A stretch of 64,000 nt of DNA from Heligmosomoides polygyrus polygyrus (lineage: Eukaryota > Nematoda > Chromadorea > Rhabditida > Heligmosomidae): contig OX377205.1 of assembly GCA_947396885.1 (NCBI GenBank), forward strand, positions 20,137,407-20,201,406, in the 5' to 3' direction. The notes under the pieces are model-generated. The model made no database searches and had not been told where the DNA came from. It saw only the letters and a list, made by a program, of their open reading frames with translations. Below are positions 47,426 through 57,639 of the stretch, in pieces. The number at the start of each line of letters is the position of its first letter. Positions within the stretch are counted from its first letter, which is position 1. The translations under genes were made by a program, and so were the position numbers.

Positions 47426-47601
47426 GTGAAAATATCAGTAATGTTACGGCGCTTATGTATAGCAAGGGCCCCACAGCGGCTTTGACTCGCGTCTAAATTG
47501 CCACAGGTAGCGACGAGTTACCGCACCGTATGTAGGCGGTCGTCGCGGGACCCACCAATCATCAATCGTGCTCCAACCAACCACCACGAAGTGGTCGAAG
47601 G

Positions 47602-47861
47602 CCTCCGCACACTTTTGCAGCAAAGCGGCGACGCTATCTGTAACCGTAAGGCAAGGACAGACTTTGCCATCGTCGGCAAACGGCGGCCGGCGGTGCCGCG
47701 CCGCAGGTCCACACTTTTGAGGCACGATTTAAGGCAACGGCGGCGCTGCAGGTGCGGTAGCGGCAATAATTATTCACATCATTACTGTCGCCACCCTCCG
47801 CAAGACTGTGCTTCGCGAGTTTTTCCGCCCGCTGATTGCCGCAAAAGTGTGCGGACGCCTT
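47602..47861. mobile_element. MITE, family G, ~260 bp
   Basis: Ends AAGGCCTCCGCACACTTTTG and inverse of AGGCGTCCGCACACTTTTGC. TTA follows on the right only. A single related end lies at 56150-56172. Confidence 0.6.
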
Positions 47862-47930
47862 TAGGCCGTCGTCAAGGTTTCAGGCACTCTGTTGAGGGAC
47901 GACTTCATACGAAGCAATATCATCATCGGG

Positions 47931-48472
47931 TGCAATCCCTATCGGTGGGGGGGGGGGGGGGCAATCCAGTCAACTTCTAAAGAAATGCAACATACACCAC
48001 AACATATAAATATATGCTTACATTATCAATTGTTGTTCTTCCAATACAAGTGTCAGCTTTCTAAATTGCTTTCCTAGTCGGTGAGAGGGAGTAATGAAAA
48101 CACAGCAATTTGCACAGTAACCTGGCACAATTACAATACCATAAAACCACGGAAACACGTTAAAGCAAGGTTATTACCTTAATCAATTAGTGCATAGCGG
48201 ATTGCTATTTCTTTCAAAAAAAAAAAGAGTTTTGGATCGCCACCGTGCTGTCATGCATAGTGCCCCCACCCCTCTGCTCCGTGCAGTCCCGTAATGAAAT
48301 CCTTTTAATGTTTCAACGTAACGGTCGGACATCTCTAAGGGAGGTGATCAGGTAGGCTAAGGCATTCATATGTTGTATTGCATGTTGTATGTACAAATGC
48401 GTAGCTATAGTTAACAATTCATAATGGACTGCCCCCCCCCCCCCCCCCGATAGGGATTGTACCCATCATCGT
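47931..48472. mobile_element. Foldback with inverted poly-G arms, ~540 bp
   Basis: CATCATCGGGTGCAATCCCT then ATCGG and a 15-G tract (47947-47961) face a 17-C tract (48432-48448), then CGATAGGGATTGTACCCATC at the other end. The arms are about 40 bp. Confidence 0.6.
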
Positions 48473-48553
48473 CGTCCGCTTTTTCGTCAGCAACAAAGAA
48501 GAGTAAGAGAGCGCCATGAACATTTCATTAAATGAAAAAGAAAATAGAATTTT

Positions 48554-48987
48554 CGGATCTATCCTAGTCCGGGGGCCACATAACTAAAAAGTAGGTAACA
48601 AGATGAGTTGAGACTTACCGAGCGCCTCCTAGAGAACGAGCTGGAACCTAAAAGAAACCAAAAACGAACGAACAAACAAAAAAAATCAAAAAAATCGCCG
48701 CTGTTTACAACCGTCTCGACGGGCAAAGAGCGAAGGAATGGAGGCATACCGCGTGCTGACCGCTGGCTGACACGTTATAACCAGCATCTAACATGGTGAA
48801 GAGGGCACGCAACTTTGCCGGCTTATAACCGCAACAAATGTAATTTTTCGTTTTTTTTTTCATTGTGACTTTCTCTTGTTTATGGTCCTATATTGTTCTG
48901 TAGGAGCCGCTCCTTATGTCACAAGTGGATTCGTTACATATAATACTTTTTAGTTATGTGCCCCTCCCCCGGGCTAGGATAGATCCG
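48554..48987. mobile_element. 434-bp TIR element with 6-bp target duplication
   Basis: TIR of about 40 bp starts CGGATCTATCCTAG and includes ACATAACTAAAAAGTA. The duplication AATTTT is at 48548-48553 and 48988-48993. No coding capacity. Related ends lie at 180-230 and 17414-17596. Confidence 0.7.
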
Positions 48988-49073
48988 AATTTTCTAGGGC
49001 TTTGCAGTGGGGACGGTTTGAATTGGACCACGCCCCTCAGCGGAGCGGTGCCGCGGTGCCTGACACTGCAGAA

Positions 49074-49200
49074 CAGGGGTGTGCGTAAGTACGATTTATG
49101 ATTATGCGATTTATGGCGATTTTTGGCAAATTTTTTGCGATTTACGATTTACGATTTACAGCATTTTGGGTCGTAAATCGTAAATTTTCATGAATGTGTG
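49074..49200. mobile_element. Third hAT-like end with CGATTTA repeats
   Basis: CAGGGGTGTGCGTAAG followed by several CGATTTA/CGATTTAC units and an inverted TCGTAAATCGTAAAT. Only one end is recognised. Confidence 0.4.
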
Positions 49201-49349
49201 ATCTTCGATACAGATAACAGGACAAGCACGATTCTGGCGAAGACACCACCGAATGGTCACCGTATCATATAGGCGTGCGTTGGCGGTGGCGCGCGAAATC
49301 CTTCATGCCTAGCATTACACATGCGAGCCTTTCGTGGCTCAGGGAATGC

Positions 49350-50093
49350 GGATCTGGGTTCACGCTAGGGAAGGGACTCCAGGGTGGGTGCCACCCCAGG
49401 GTGGGTGCCATCCAAGATGTTCGTGTGCAAACTGCTTTCGTCGCTCAGGGGCACTCCGCAGCTTGATTCTGCGCTCTTCGAGCGCAGAATCAAGCTAGGG
49501 AGGGACTCTAGGGTGGGTGCCATCCCAGGGTAGGTGCCATCCAAGATGTTCGTGTGGAAACTGCTTTCGTCGCTCAGGTGGACTCCGCAGCTGGATTCTG
49601 CGCTATTCGAGCGCAGAGTCAGGCTAGGTAAGGGACTCCAGGGTGGGTGCCATCCAAGCTGCTCGTGTGCAAACTGCTTTCGTCGCTCAGGGAGACTCCG
49701 CAGCTAGATTCTGCGCTCTTCGATCAGGCTAGGGAGGGACTCCAGGGTGGGTGCTATCCCAGGGTGGGTGCCATCCAAGATGTTCGTGTGCAAACTGCTT
49801 TCGTCGCTCAGGGGCACTCCGCAGCTGGATTCTGCGCTCTTCGAGCGCAGAGTCAAGCTAGGGAGGGACTCTAGGGTGGGTGCCATCCCAGGGTAGGTGC
49901 CATCCAAGATGTTCGTGTGGAAACTGCTTTCGTCGCTCAGGTGGACTCCGCAGCTGGATTCTGCGCTATTCGAGCGCAGAATCAGGCTAGGTAAGGGACT
50001 CCAGGGTGGGTGCCATCCAAGATGCTCGTGTGGAAACTGCTTTCGTCGCTCAGGGGGACTCCGCAGCTGCATTCTGCGCTCTTCGAGCGGCGA
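49350..50093. repeat. Minisatellite with 129/113/121-bp units, six copies
   Basis: AAACTGCTTTCGTCGCTCAG recurs at 49429, 49558, 49671, 49792, 49921 and 50034, giving spacings 129, 113, 121, 129 and 113. The 16-bp difference is one extra GGGTGGGTGCCATCCCA-like segment. Each unit holds an inverted pair around GCGCTCTTCGAGCGC. Confidence 0.9.
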
Positions 50094-50162
50094 AGCGCAT
50101 ACGGCTAAAACAATGCGCAAAAGAACGCCTCAGATCTTAGATAGTCAGCTGAAATGCAAGAG

Positions 50163-50236
50163 TGCCACGACGCATGGGGACCGAACCCTCACATCCCTCC
50201 CATGAAGTAAACCCGTTACCCACTGCACCGCGACCC
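50163..50236 (-). repeat. tRNA-like SINE head (second type)
   Basis: On the minus strand a box A-like CGGTGCAGTGG and a box B-like GGTTCGGTCCC are about 40 nt apart, in a 74-nt stretch with tRNA spacing. Acceptor pairing is poor. It directly follows the minisatellite ending near 50093. Probably a tRNA-derived repeat end, not a working tRNA. Confidence 0.35.
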
Positions 50237-50837
50237 ACTTGCCAGCGGTGCCAACACGGGCGCACAAGACATTGATCGATCAATCGGCAACGTGGACGCC
50301 GACGCGCGATCTCTAAGCAGGAGTGCGCAGACAGCCGGTATACGGTAACCATTCGGGGTGTCTTCGCCGGAATCGTTTCTCAATAACAGGCGTCCACATA
50401 ATGTGCTACAATTCGTGTTATAACGACGTGCCCACTTTTAAAGACTCTCCTATTGCAATCTCCTATTTAGTTTTTTATGTTCTGGTGTTCGCGGTGTTAG
50501 CTCTTCGTTTCAGCACCTTGCATAGCAGCCGTTTAAAATAACGTTTTTGAACCAGTTATTTATTTTGATTTTATCTAAAACTTCTTCAGCTTGGTTTGAA
50601 AGATGTTGATTGATTTCAACGGCTTTCAGCGTGATTAGAAAAGTGTCCAGCTCAACCCGAAAATGACTTGACAAAACATATATCCCCCTATTGCTGTGGA
50701 TATATAAAAGAGGAAGGGTTTTTTTGTCCGATGTTAGGCACCCGTACTTCGTATACTGCCTTGCCTCGCCGATTTAATCACCCAAGTTTGGGGTTCGGTT
50801 GCCAGTTGCCCAACACGAAAACTACCACTGCAAAAGT

Positions 50838-51480
50838 TAAATCCTTTTCCACTGTGCAGTATGACAACCGGTTGCTCCCTTCTGTACCTTTTTACTATTT
50901 TGCTTTACATATGCCTTTTTTAAATTCGAAATATCTCTACGTTTGCCGCCATACTTTTATCACTACCCTAGCACCTGGAAACCTACGAGGGACCTACGAC
51001 TCCAGATATTGAATCCTTTTCCATTGTCCAGAATGACACCCGGCTGCACTCCTCTGCAGTGGGCTGCACCTCTTTTGCTGTTTCGCCCCACAGATAGCGC
51101 TTTTGCATTCAATTTACCCCTATATTTACCGCCATACTTTTACCACTACCCCTCTACCAGGGTTGCTGCGACTGCAGAAATTGAATCCTTTTCTACTGTA
51201 CAGTATGATAGCTGTTTGCTCTTTTCTGAGCCTTTTATACTATTTTGCCTCACAGATGGCATTTTTTGTATTCAGTTTACCTCTATGCTTACCGCCATAC
51301 TTTTACCACTACCCCGCTACCAAGGTTTTACCACTACCCCGCTACTAGAGAAATTGAATCCTTTTCCACTGTGCAGTATGACAACCGGTTGGTCTTTTTG
51401 CGCTGTTTTGCTATTTTGCATCGCAGATAGCGGTGCAATCGTGGTGGCGCAAATGATTAGGACGTGAAGTACATTGTATT
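50838..51480. repeat. ~172-bp tandem repeat, four copies
   Basis: AATCCTTTTCCACTGT-like starts at about 50840, 51010, 51182 and 51355. Each unit has CCGCCATACTTTTA(C/T)CACTACCC. A fifth partial unit is at 51798-51885. Confidence 0.85.
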
Positions 51481-51885
51481 GTCTGTGTCCAAAAATTTTA
51501 ACTGATTGGGCATCTTCATCTATTTAATTTTTTAACACAATGATGTTCTCTGTTTTATCTGCTAGAATATGATCCGTTCTCGGCAGAAATGTAATAGTAA
51601 TGGGGTCCTCTCTGACTAGATTTGCACCGAGAACGGTACTTCAATGTTCCCCTCCCGACTAGGAACTCGGAAATTGAGCCTACCTGGGGAGCTAGGTTGG
51701 TATAGATTACCTAATTCTATATGTTGTTGGCTATTTATTGGGTTTCGTTATGTCGGAAAATTGTTTAATAGCGGCCACTACTAACTAGGATTGCACCCAG
51801 ATGGCATTTCTTGCACTAAATTTTCCTTTACGTCTACCGCCCTACCTTGACCACTACCCCACTACCAAGGATGCTACGACTCCAG

Positions 51886-52420
51886 GGCCAGATTCATCAG
51901 CCGCTTACCGGCCGGTAACGGTGAAAAGTATCGCCAAACCTGATGCTGATGAATCTCATATCAGGGGTTTGGCGGTACTTTTCAAAAAGGAGCAGAAAAC
52001 TGGGCGGAAATAGGGTCCGGGGGGGGGGGTCACCTTATAAAAAGTGTCACCAACACCAAGAAAAGGGGACAAGGCACACTGATAGTAAAGAAAACAAACA
52101 AATAATGCTGTAGTTGTGATCTGTACTCTCCTCCGATGAGGCGGAGGAGAGCACAGATTTAGGCAGAGGAAGGGACTCCAGGGTGCGGCTGGAGTGATTC
52201 GCCCGTGTTATAATTGCCTACGTCCTGGAGTTCCCTCCATTTCCCAATTCGGAAGCATATAAAACACGGATATGTAATCGAAACGAAGAGGTAAGACTGC
52301 ATTTACATTCACTGTATGTAGCTACTCGCCACGCCGGCCCGCCGCGCCATGCAGCGATGACCCCTCGGACCCTATTTGCGCCGAAAACTGTTGGCCGGTA
52401 AACTGTTGATGAATCTGGCC
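51886..52420. mobile_element. TIR element, 535 bp, GGCCAGATTCATCA ends
   Basis: Left GGCCAGATTCATCAGC then TTACCGGCC; right the inverse of GGCCAGATTCATCAACAGTT then TACCGGCC. A second palindrome of 23-bp arms lies inside at about 51923-51985. No target duplication found. Confidence 0.6.
52130..52305. repeat. Dispersed palindromic repeat (CTCTCCTCCG family), copy 1
   Basis: A short hairpin (CTCTCCTCCG / CGGAGGAGAG), then CACAGATTTAGGCAG, AAGGGACTCCAGGGTG, and AACACGGATATGTAATCGAA at the far end. Same order as at 62637-62845. Confidence 0.7.
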
Positions 52421-52803
52421 TGTGGCTGCAGGTGCGGAACGTCGTGACATGCGACATATTGTATACTCCTGCAGCCAGCCACGAATCGTGTCAGGACGTC
52501 GCACTTGGCCACTCGTCTCAGCTTGCCACGTTCATGCCGCGCCTATAGCCCGACGCGGTGCACTGGATCGAGGACGTGCCGCGGGAGTGTCCACGGGAGT
52601 ATAGCATATGTCTAACCTGGCGGCTTTTGATAGCGGCGAGAAGCGCAAGGGGATTACTGCACGCAATGCAGCATACTTTCAAGTCCACAGTTTATGTAAC
52701 ATATCATTCATAAGCACTCATTTAACGAACATTAGTATCTCTTGTATTTTTCCAGTCCACAAGCCAAAGCTCAGGCGCTCCTGTTTTCCAGCAATTTGCA
52801 TAA

Positions 52804-52938
52804 GCCCTAGTTTATACTTGCGCCGCAACGCGGCGCGGCACCTCGATGGCTATAAATATAGATTTTTCGCGCCATCCGGTCAATATCTATCTCGACCATC
52901 GTGCCGCGCCGGGTAGCGGTGGAAGTATAAACTAGGGC
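52804..52938. mobile_element. PIF/Harbinger-type MITE, family F, 135 bp
   Basis: Ends GCCCTAGTTTATACTTG and GAAGTATAAACTAGGGC; TAA at 52801-52803 and 52939-52941. A lone related end (TATAGTTTATACTTGCGCC) is at 54994-55012. Confidence 0.85.
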
Positions 52939-53307
52939 TAAGACGGAAGAGCACACTCGGCTAATGCAAGAGAAGAGAACAATTTAAACCGCTGGTCTAC
53001 ACTTTTGCGCTTCAGCGTGCCCTGTAGCCGGATGACGGTTTCTGTTCCTAAAAATCGGACAGACTCGTTGGCTATTTACCATGAAGGTGTATAATGGTTG
53101 CGAGAGAGGTAATAAAAGAAAAGAAAATGTAACAATGTAATGGAAATAATAGCAACCCCTGTATTCCTGTATTCTATCTTTTGTGTCTCCGATACAATGA
53201 GCAACCGTACTCCCGATTTGCCCTCTCCGCAAACTTGTGCGGTTATCCATAAGTGGACGCACAGTTAGGGCGATGTCGCCATCATTTCGGATCTCGTACT
53301 AGATCAG

Positions 53308-53468
53308 GATGGACACCAGGTACCTTAAAATCCATGGATAACGTGTCAGACCAGCACTGCATCGGGCGTTTCATAGGCCGTTTTTCCGTCACTTCAAAAA
53401 GAAGTCCTACTGGTGCAATGCGCGGAAGAGGGGGAGGCAGCCCATCAGTACTCAAACACAAGTACGAG
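53308..53468 (+). CDS. Putative internal exon with a GRFSVTS motif
   Basis: An open stretch of 161 nt lies between an AG (GATCAG) and a GTGACG donor in phase 0. It encodes a basic, Ser/Gly-rich peptide with GRFIGRFSVTSKRSP and MRGRGGGSPSVLKHKYE. The RFSV element resembles the RFxV motif found, among others, in WNK kinases and other partners of OSR1/SPAK, but a four-residue motif is weak evidence. An alternative acceptor lies at 53301-53302. It could be a continuation of the plus-strand gene upstream, or of an unseen gene. Confidence 0.4.
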
Positions 53469-53629
53469 GTGACGTAACATTTTCCACGTGTAGGACGAGT
53501 TCTCGTTTGGTTCGCGCGAGACGTAGCGTTTGGCATAAGCCCCTTTCGTTGCAACCTGTATTGTACGCATGTACGCGCCAGGATGTGTAAAATGTAAGAA
53601 ATTACACTTCACCCTATCCGACTGCGGTA

Positions 53630-54009
53630 CTAAGCGGGCTCGTGCCCGCTATGTCGCGCTATCCGCCCCATCGCGCGGGGCGGTCGGGCGGGCACGCCCC
53701 TCCACCAATAGCGGGCACGCCCCGTTCAAATGGATCAATCGCGCAGGTGCGCGCCATACTTTGAATTCAAATGGATCAATCGCGCAGGTGCGTGCCATAC
53801 TTTGAATTCAAATGGATCAATTTCGCGGGTGCGCGCCATACTTTGAATTCAAATGGATCAATTTCGCGGGTGCGAGCCATACTTTGAATTCGAACGTAAG
53901 GACCAATGGGGTCAATAGCGCCGGGGGCGCTCTGCTGCTATTGGTGGGGCCAGACCGCCCCGCCGCGACGCGGCGGATGGCGCGACGTAGAGGGCACAAG
54001 CCCTCTTAG
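53630..54009. mobile_element. TA-flanked TIR element carrying a 41-bp tandem array
   Basis: TIRs of about 80 bp start CTAAGNGGGCTYGTGCCC; TA at 53628-53629 and 54010-54011. Inside, four copies of a 41-bp unit begin at 53728, 53769, 53810 and 53851 (AAATGGATCAAT...). Superfamily is uncertain; TA suggests Tc1/mariner. Confidence 0.7.
53728..53892. repeat. 41-bp tandem repeat, 4 copies
   Basis: Exact 41-base spacing of AAATGGATCAAT, each unit ending in ATACTTTGAATTC. Forty-one is not a multiple of three, so it is not a coding repeat. Confidence 0.9.
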
Positions 54010-54191
54010 TACCTCGACTGCTATGTTTTGCTGGATGGAAGAGCATGGGCTGCCTCCCTCTTCTGCGCATTGCGCCGTCCTATCTGATGGATGCTGCCTT
54101 CCTTTGGTTACAGGAAATTACCGTACCATTGCAGACGAGCTTTGCGCATCTTGTTAGCTGTCCGCGCAATACGAACTTGTGTTGAATAGTT

Positions 54192-54374
54192 TCACAGGCG
54201 CCTTTCTGTTTCCTTCGTCGCAGGCCAGCACTCAGCACCGTACATCGCTACCAGCCAGACGACGATTCTATAGATCTTTGACATTAAGCGCTCTGGCACC
54301 TTCCTGCCGCAGAGTGGTCCAGTTAACGAGCGCCACTGACCCATGAACTTACATTCACCAATACTATGTGACAT
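54192..54374 (-). mobile_element. Non-LTR retrotransposon RT C-terminal fragment
   Basis: Reads KVPERLMSKIYRIVVW and AMYGAECWPATKETERRL, a stretch very common in hookworm LINE-derived reverse transcriptases, just after the catalytic core. Confidence 0.6.
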
Positions 54375-54539
54375 GGGTTGTTCGCAGACCGGCCTGTCGT
54401 CTGTACTCGAATGTCCGTGTTCGTCTCATTTCATAGAAGCGAGTACTTTTCAGTGGTGCCTCGAGGGGGAACGAACGCCACCGCCAGGAAGGTAACAGTC
54501 ATTCTGTGCATTGAAAGATATCGCGCCTAGCAGTCGACT

Positions 54540-54965
54540 AATAGACTCGTCGCGATTTTCATTTGATTCACGGCGTAAATGCTGCTTACAGAGACGGGGG
54601 TGTGAGAATATGTGACGAATGTGTTCTTTATAATTGCTTATGTTGTACCGTCTACATCCAGGTTACTCCATGCAAACAACATTTTTGCCGACAATCAAAT
54701 AAAAATCGCGACGATCTAGGTTTCATGGCGCGATCTCTCCTTTTAATATACTAAATGATCTTCCCGTGTTTTTTGTTTTTCTTCCTGTGTTTTGAAGCAA
54801 CTCAATATTTCTCTTTGAGAAGTAGACATTTTTAAAAATTCCAAACAGTAGTACCCTTATCGGGAGGTGATTTAAAACATTTCAGGGAAAGTTATGCTAA
54901 ATTTTTCTTCTTTTCTTATTCTAACCGTATCGGAGAGCCTCTAGTTTAGCCTGAAAAATGCTCGC
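54540..54965. mobile_element. Decayed copy of the TA-type foldback family
   Basis: Shares GGCGTAAATGCTGCTTACAG, AAAAATCGCGACGA and ATGGCGCGATC with the 9945 element interior. The ends are not preserved. Confidence 0.5.
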
Positions 54966-55288
54966 TTTGAGGAAAATAAAATGGTGTAGTTTAGGTATAG
55001 TTTATACTTGCGCCACCACGCTGCTTGGCGGTATGACAGGCGCAGATATCGATTTTCGCACATTTATACCTCTCCGCAGTAAAACACCACATTTGGTGGA
55101 ATTTTAGGGTGCTGTATTTGGTTGATCGCGCCACAGAATGAACGGACGCGGCGTGGCGCGATAACCAGCGATCGAGCGGTTTTCTAGAACGGCGCGGGAA
55201 TTACGCGGGCTTCAAAATTGAGGCGCATTCCTCGGCGGGAATATTGAACACCCAAATTGGCGGGATGCATGCCATTCAACGTCTTTTA

Positions 55289-55421
55289 AGGCGCATGCAC
55301 ACTTTGCAGCGCCGGCAGCGGCAGCCGTGATTAAGCATAGCGGCATCGATTCCTGCCAAATCGATGCTCCTATGCTTAATCACGGCTGCTGCTGCCGCCA
55401 CTGCCGAGTGTGCATGCGGCT
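55289..55421. mobile_element. PIF/Harbinger-type MITE, family D, 133 bp, hairpin-like
   Basis: Ends AGGCGCATGCACAC and GTGTGCATGCGGCT; TTA at 55286-55288 and 55422-55424. Nearly the whole element pairs with itself. Confidence 0.85.
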
Positions 55422-55675
55422 TTAGACATCGTTTTTTAGAATTTCGTGTTCCTTGCAATTAACATACTTAATGACTGTTTACAAATCACATAACTACACG
55501 AAGAAAGTGTATGTTTATAGCTTCCTGGTGTTATACTTCAGCAGCAGCAACGTCAGGCGCTTTATTGCGGAGGGTTCACTATAAGCTGTTACGTTGTAAG
55601 TAGATGCTAACCTGCACTCCACTTAGCCTCCCCACTTCCTCTTCCTGTTTGAAAATTCTTTGTTTTTGAAATTCT

Positions 55676-55706
55676 TGAATAAATAAATAAATAAATAAAT
55701 AAATTT
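55676..55706. repeat. TAAA microsatellite
   Basis: About seven tandem AAATA/TAAA units. Confidence 0.9.
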
Positions 55707-57015
55707 CTCCATATATGTTTTTTCCCAATCTTAGGTACAACGGTAGCCTCAGCCACAGCGTTGGTCTAATGTTAAGTTTTTAGGAACTATTGTACTTTCA
55801 GGAGAGGTAAAAAAGGATATCGCCCAAACTTCGCCTAGTGGGGGGGGGGCTTATTTGGGGTTCTGACATCCGTTTTTGAAATTTCCTCCAGTTACGGTAG
55901 GTACGGATGACTCGGGCTGCCAAGGTCATAGTCACCGATTTCGCCCAAACTCCACCGTAGCACAAAAGATAACCCCCTAACCGAAGTTTTGGCGAAAATG
56001 TTTTCTCGACCTCTCCTAGACCTCTGGAGTTCCAAAAGTACAACTGTGCCGTTTTTTAATTTAGACTATGAACAAGCCCATGGTTCTCGGACAGGCCTTG
56101 AACTGCGTGAAAACAGCTGCCGTATCGTTGCCCATACGAGATGGGATTTTAAGGCCTCCGCACACTTTTGCAGCAAGCAACGGGCAGCAAGAACGTGGAA
56201 CGCACCGCTCAGGGCCTGTTCATACTTCGCGACAATAGCAACTTGTCGACCGTGCAAAACATGCATATCGATTGAAACCGAGCGCGCGCCGCCTAAAAGT
56301 TTTCACACTCGAGCGCAGGCGCTGCCATGCTTATTACCCCGATTAGCCTGGCGTGGCCCCCACGCTCCAGCGTCGGCGCCGGCGAAGCCGGCGACCGACG
56401 CTGGTACTTTATAATCGGACATTCGAAAAACGCGATTCTCCGAATGTTCGAATTCGCGTACATTCGAAAAACGCGTTTTTTGAATATTAAAATTCGGATG
56501 AAAATCATTCGATTGCCTATTCGAGTAGGTCATTCGAACACAACTATACTGGACACATTGTTTTTGTTCCACTAAAATCTTAGGTTTAACGCAAAGAAAG
56601 CAGAAAATGGGGGTTGCACGGAAGGGCCCAGGGCTCAATACAAATGGAAACCAACAGGATTTTGAATACCCTGCCCTAACCACGTATAAAAATGGGAAAA
56701 TTGTCAGTGTGTCCCTTGCCTTTAGCGAGATGCCTAGTAACGCCGTGCGTCGCTTCTAGTTTAGCCTCCATTTGAAGCATTTTTCTCATCACCGTCCATG
56801 TTTCCTTGATCGTGTTCACTTTCATTTTCATTTGTCTTTATATTTTTTCTGTCCATTAGTCGCCAGTAGGTGGGCTTTTTTATTTCGCGGCCTGCACTGG
56901 GTAGTGATTCCTTTTCAGCTATCACCTCTCCCAAGTTTTACATTTTTAGCTCTGGGAAAAATAAAGTCAGGCAAAGCCACTGGTCTCGATGACTTGTCAG
57001 CCGAGCAATGGAAGT

Positions 57016-57200
57016 CGAAGGGGATTGGCCTGAATCATGAGGTCCCTGGAAAGCGGCCCAGGGGACGCCCGAAGCAACGGGGTTCGTACGTTAGGTGTCT
57101 CCCTGAGTTACGGTAGCGCGCCACCGCCGCCAGCCACTGCCTTTGATTACGGAAGCGTGGTTGTTGAGCCCGCCTTGGTCGAGGTGCAACGGATTAACAG
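57016..57200 (+). repeat. Retrotransposon-derived repeat, shared with 37745-37840
   Basis: GKRPRGRPKQR (57047-57081) is a typical RT C-terminal piece. The following GAGTTACGGTAGCGCGCC and GAAGCGTGGTTGTTGAGCCC recur, diverged, near 37750-37810. Confidence 0.5.
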
Positions 57201-57639
57201 AGAACAACATGCGCTGTGGAGCAGACCTTCTAGCGTAGGGTGGTGGTTGACGACTTTGTTCATTTCTTGCTCTCTTTTTCTCTTTGCTCCTCTAGATTTC
57301 ACATGCTTGGAGATCTGAGTGACTCCTGCTGAGGGAGGGGGGTTCAACTTATTACACACTTTAATGAAGGCAATAAAGCAATAAAGATCACGTGCTAGTA
57401 AGGACTGTTCTCGGCGCTATGTGACAACGGAGGGGTTGGCAAAATTGGAAAAAATATATATGCCTAGGTAGACATTTATGTAAGCAATACAAAACTACTT
57501 ACCATTTAACCGGAATGGTCCTCCATCTTGCTTGGGGGGGAGGTCCTCCGAGTGACCTAAGTAACCTAAGCCTGAGGGTTAGAAATTACCTTAAAAATCA
57601 TAAATAACTGTAAATAGAGGAGATAGAGGTACCACTAAC

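Noticed and set aside
49350..50093. CRISPR-like array
   Set aside because: Units are fully repetitive without unique spacers, and the genome is eukaryotic.
50771..50860. Spliced-leader RNA gene
   Set aside because: The 22-mer is SL1-like, but there is no convincing donor, no Sm-type site and no terminal stem after it.
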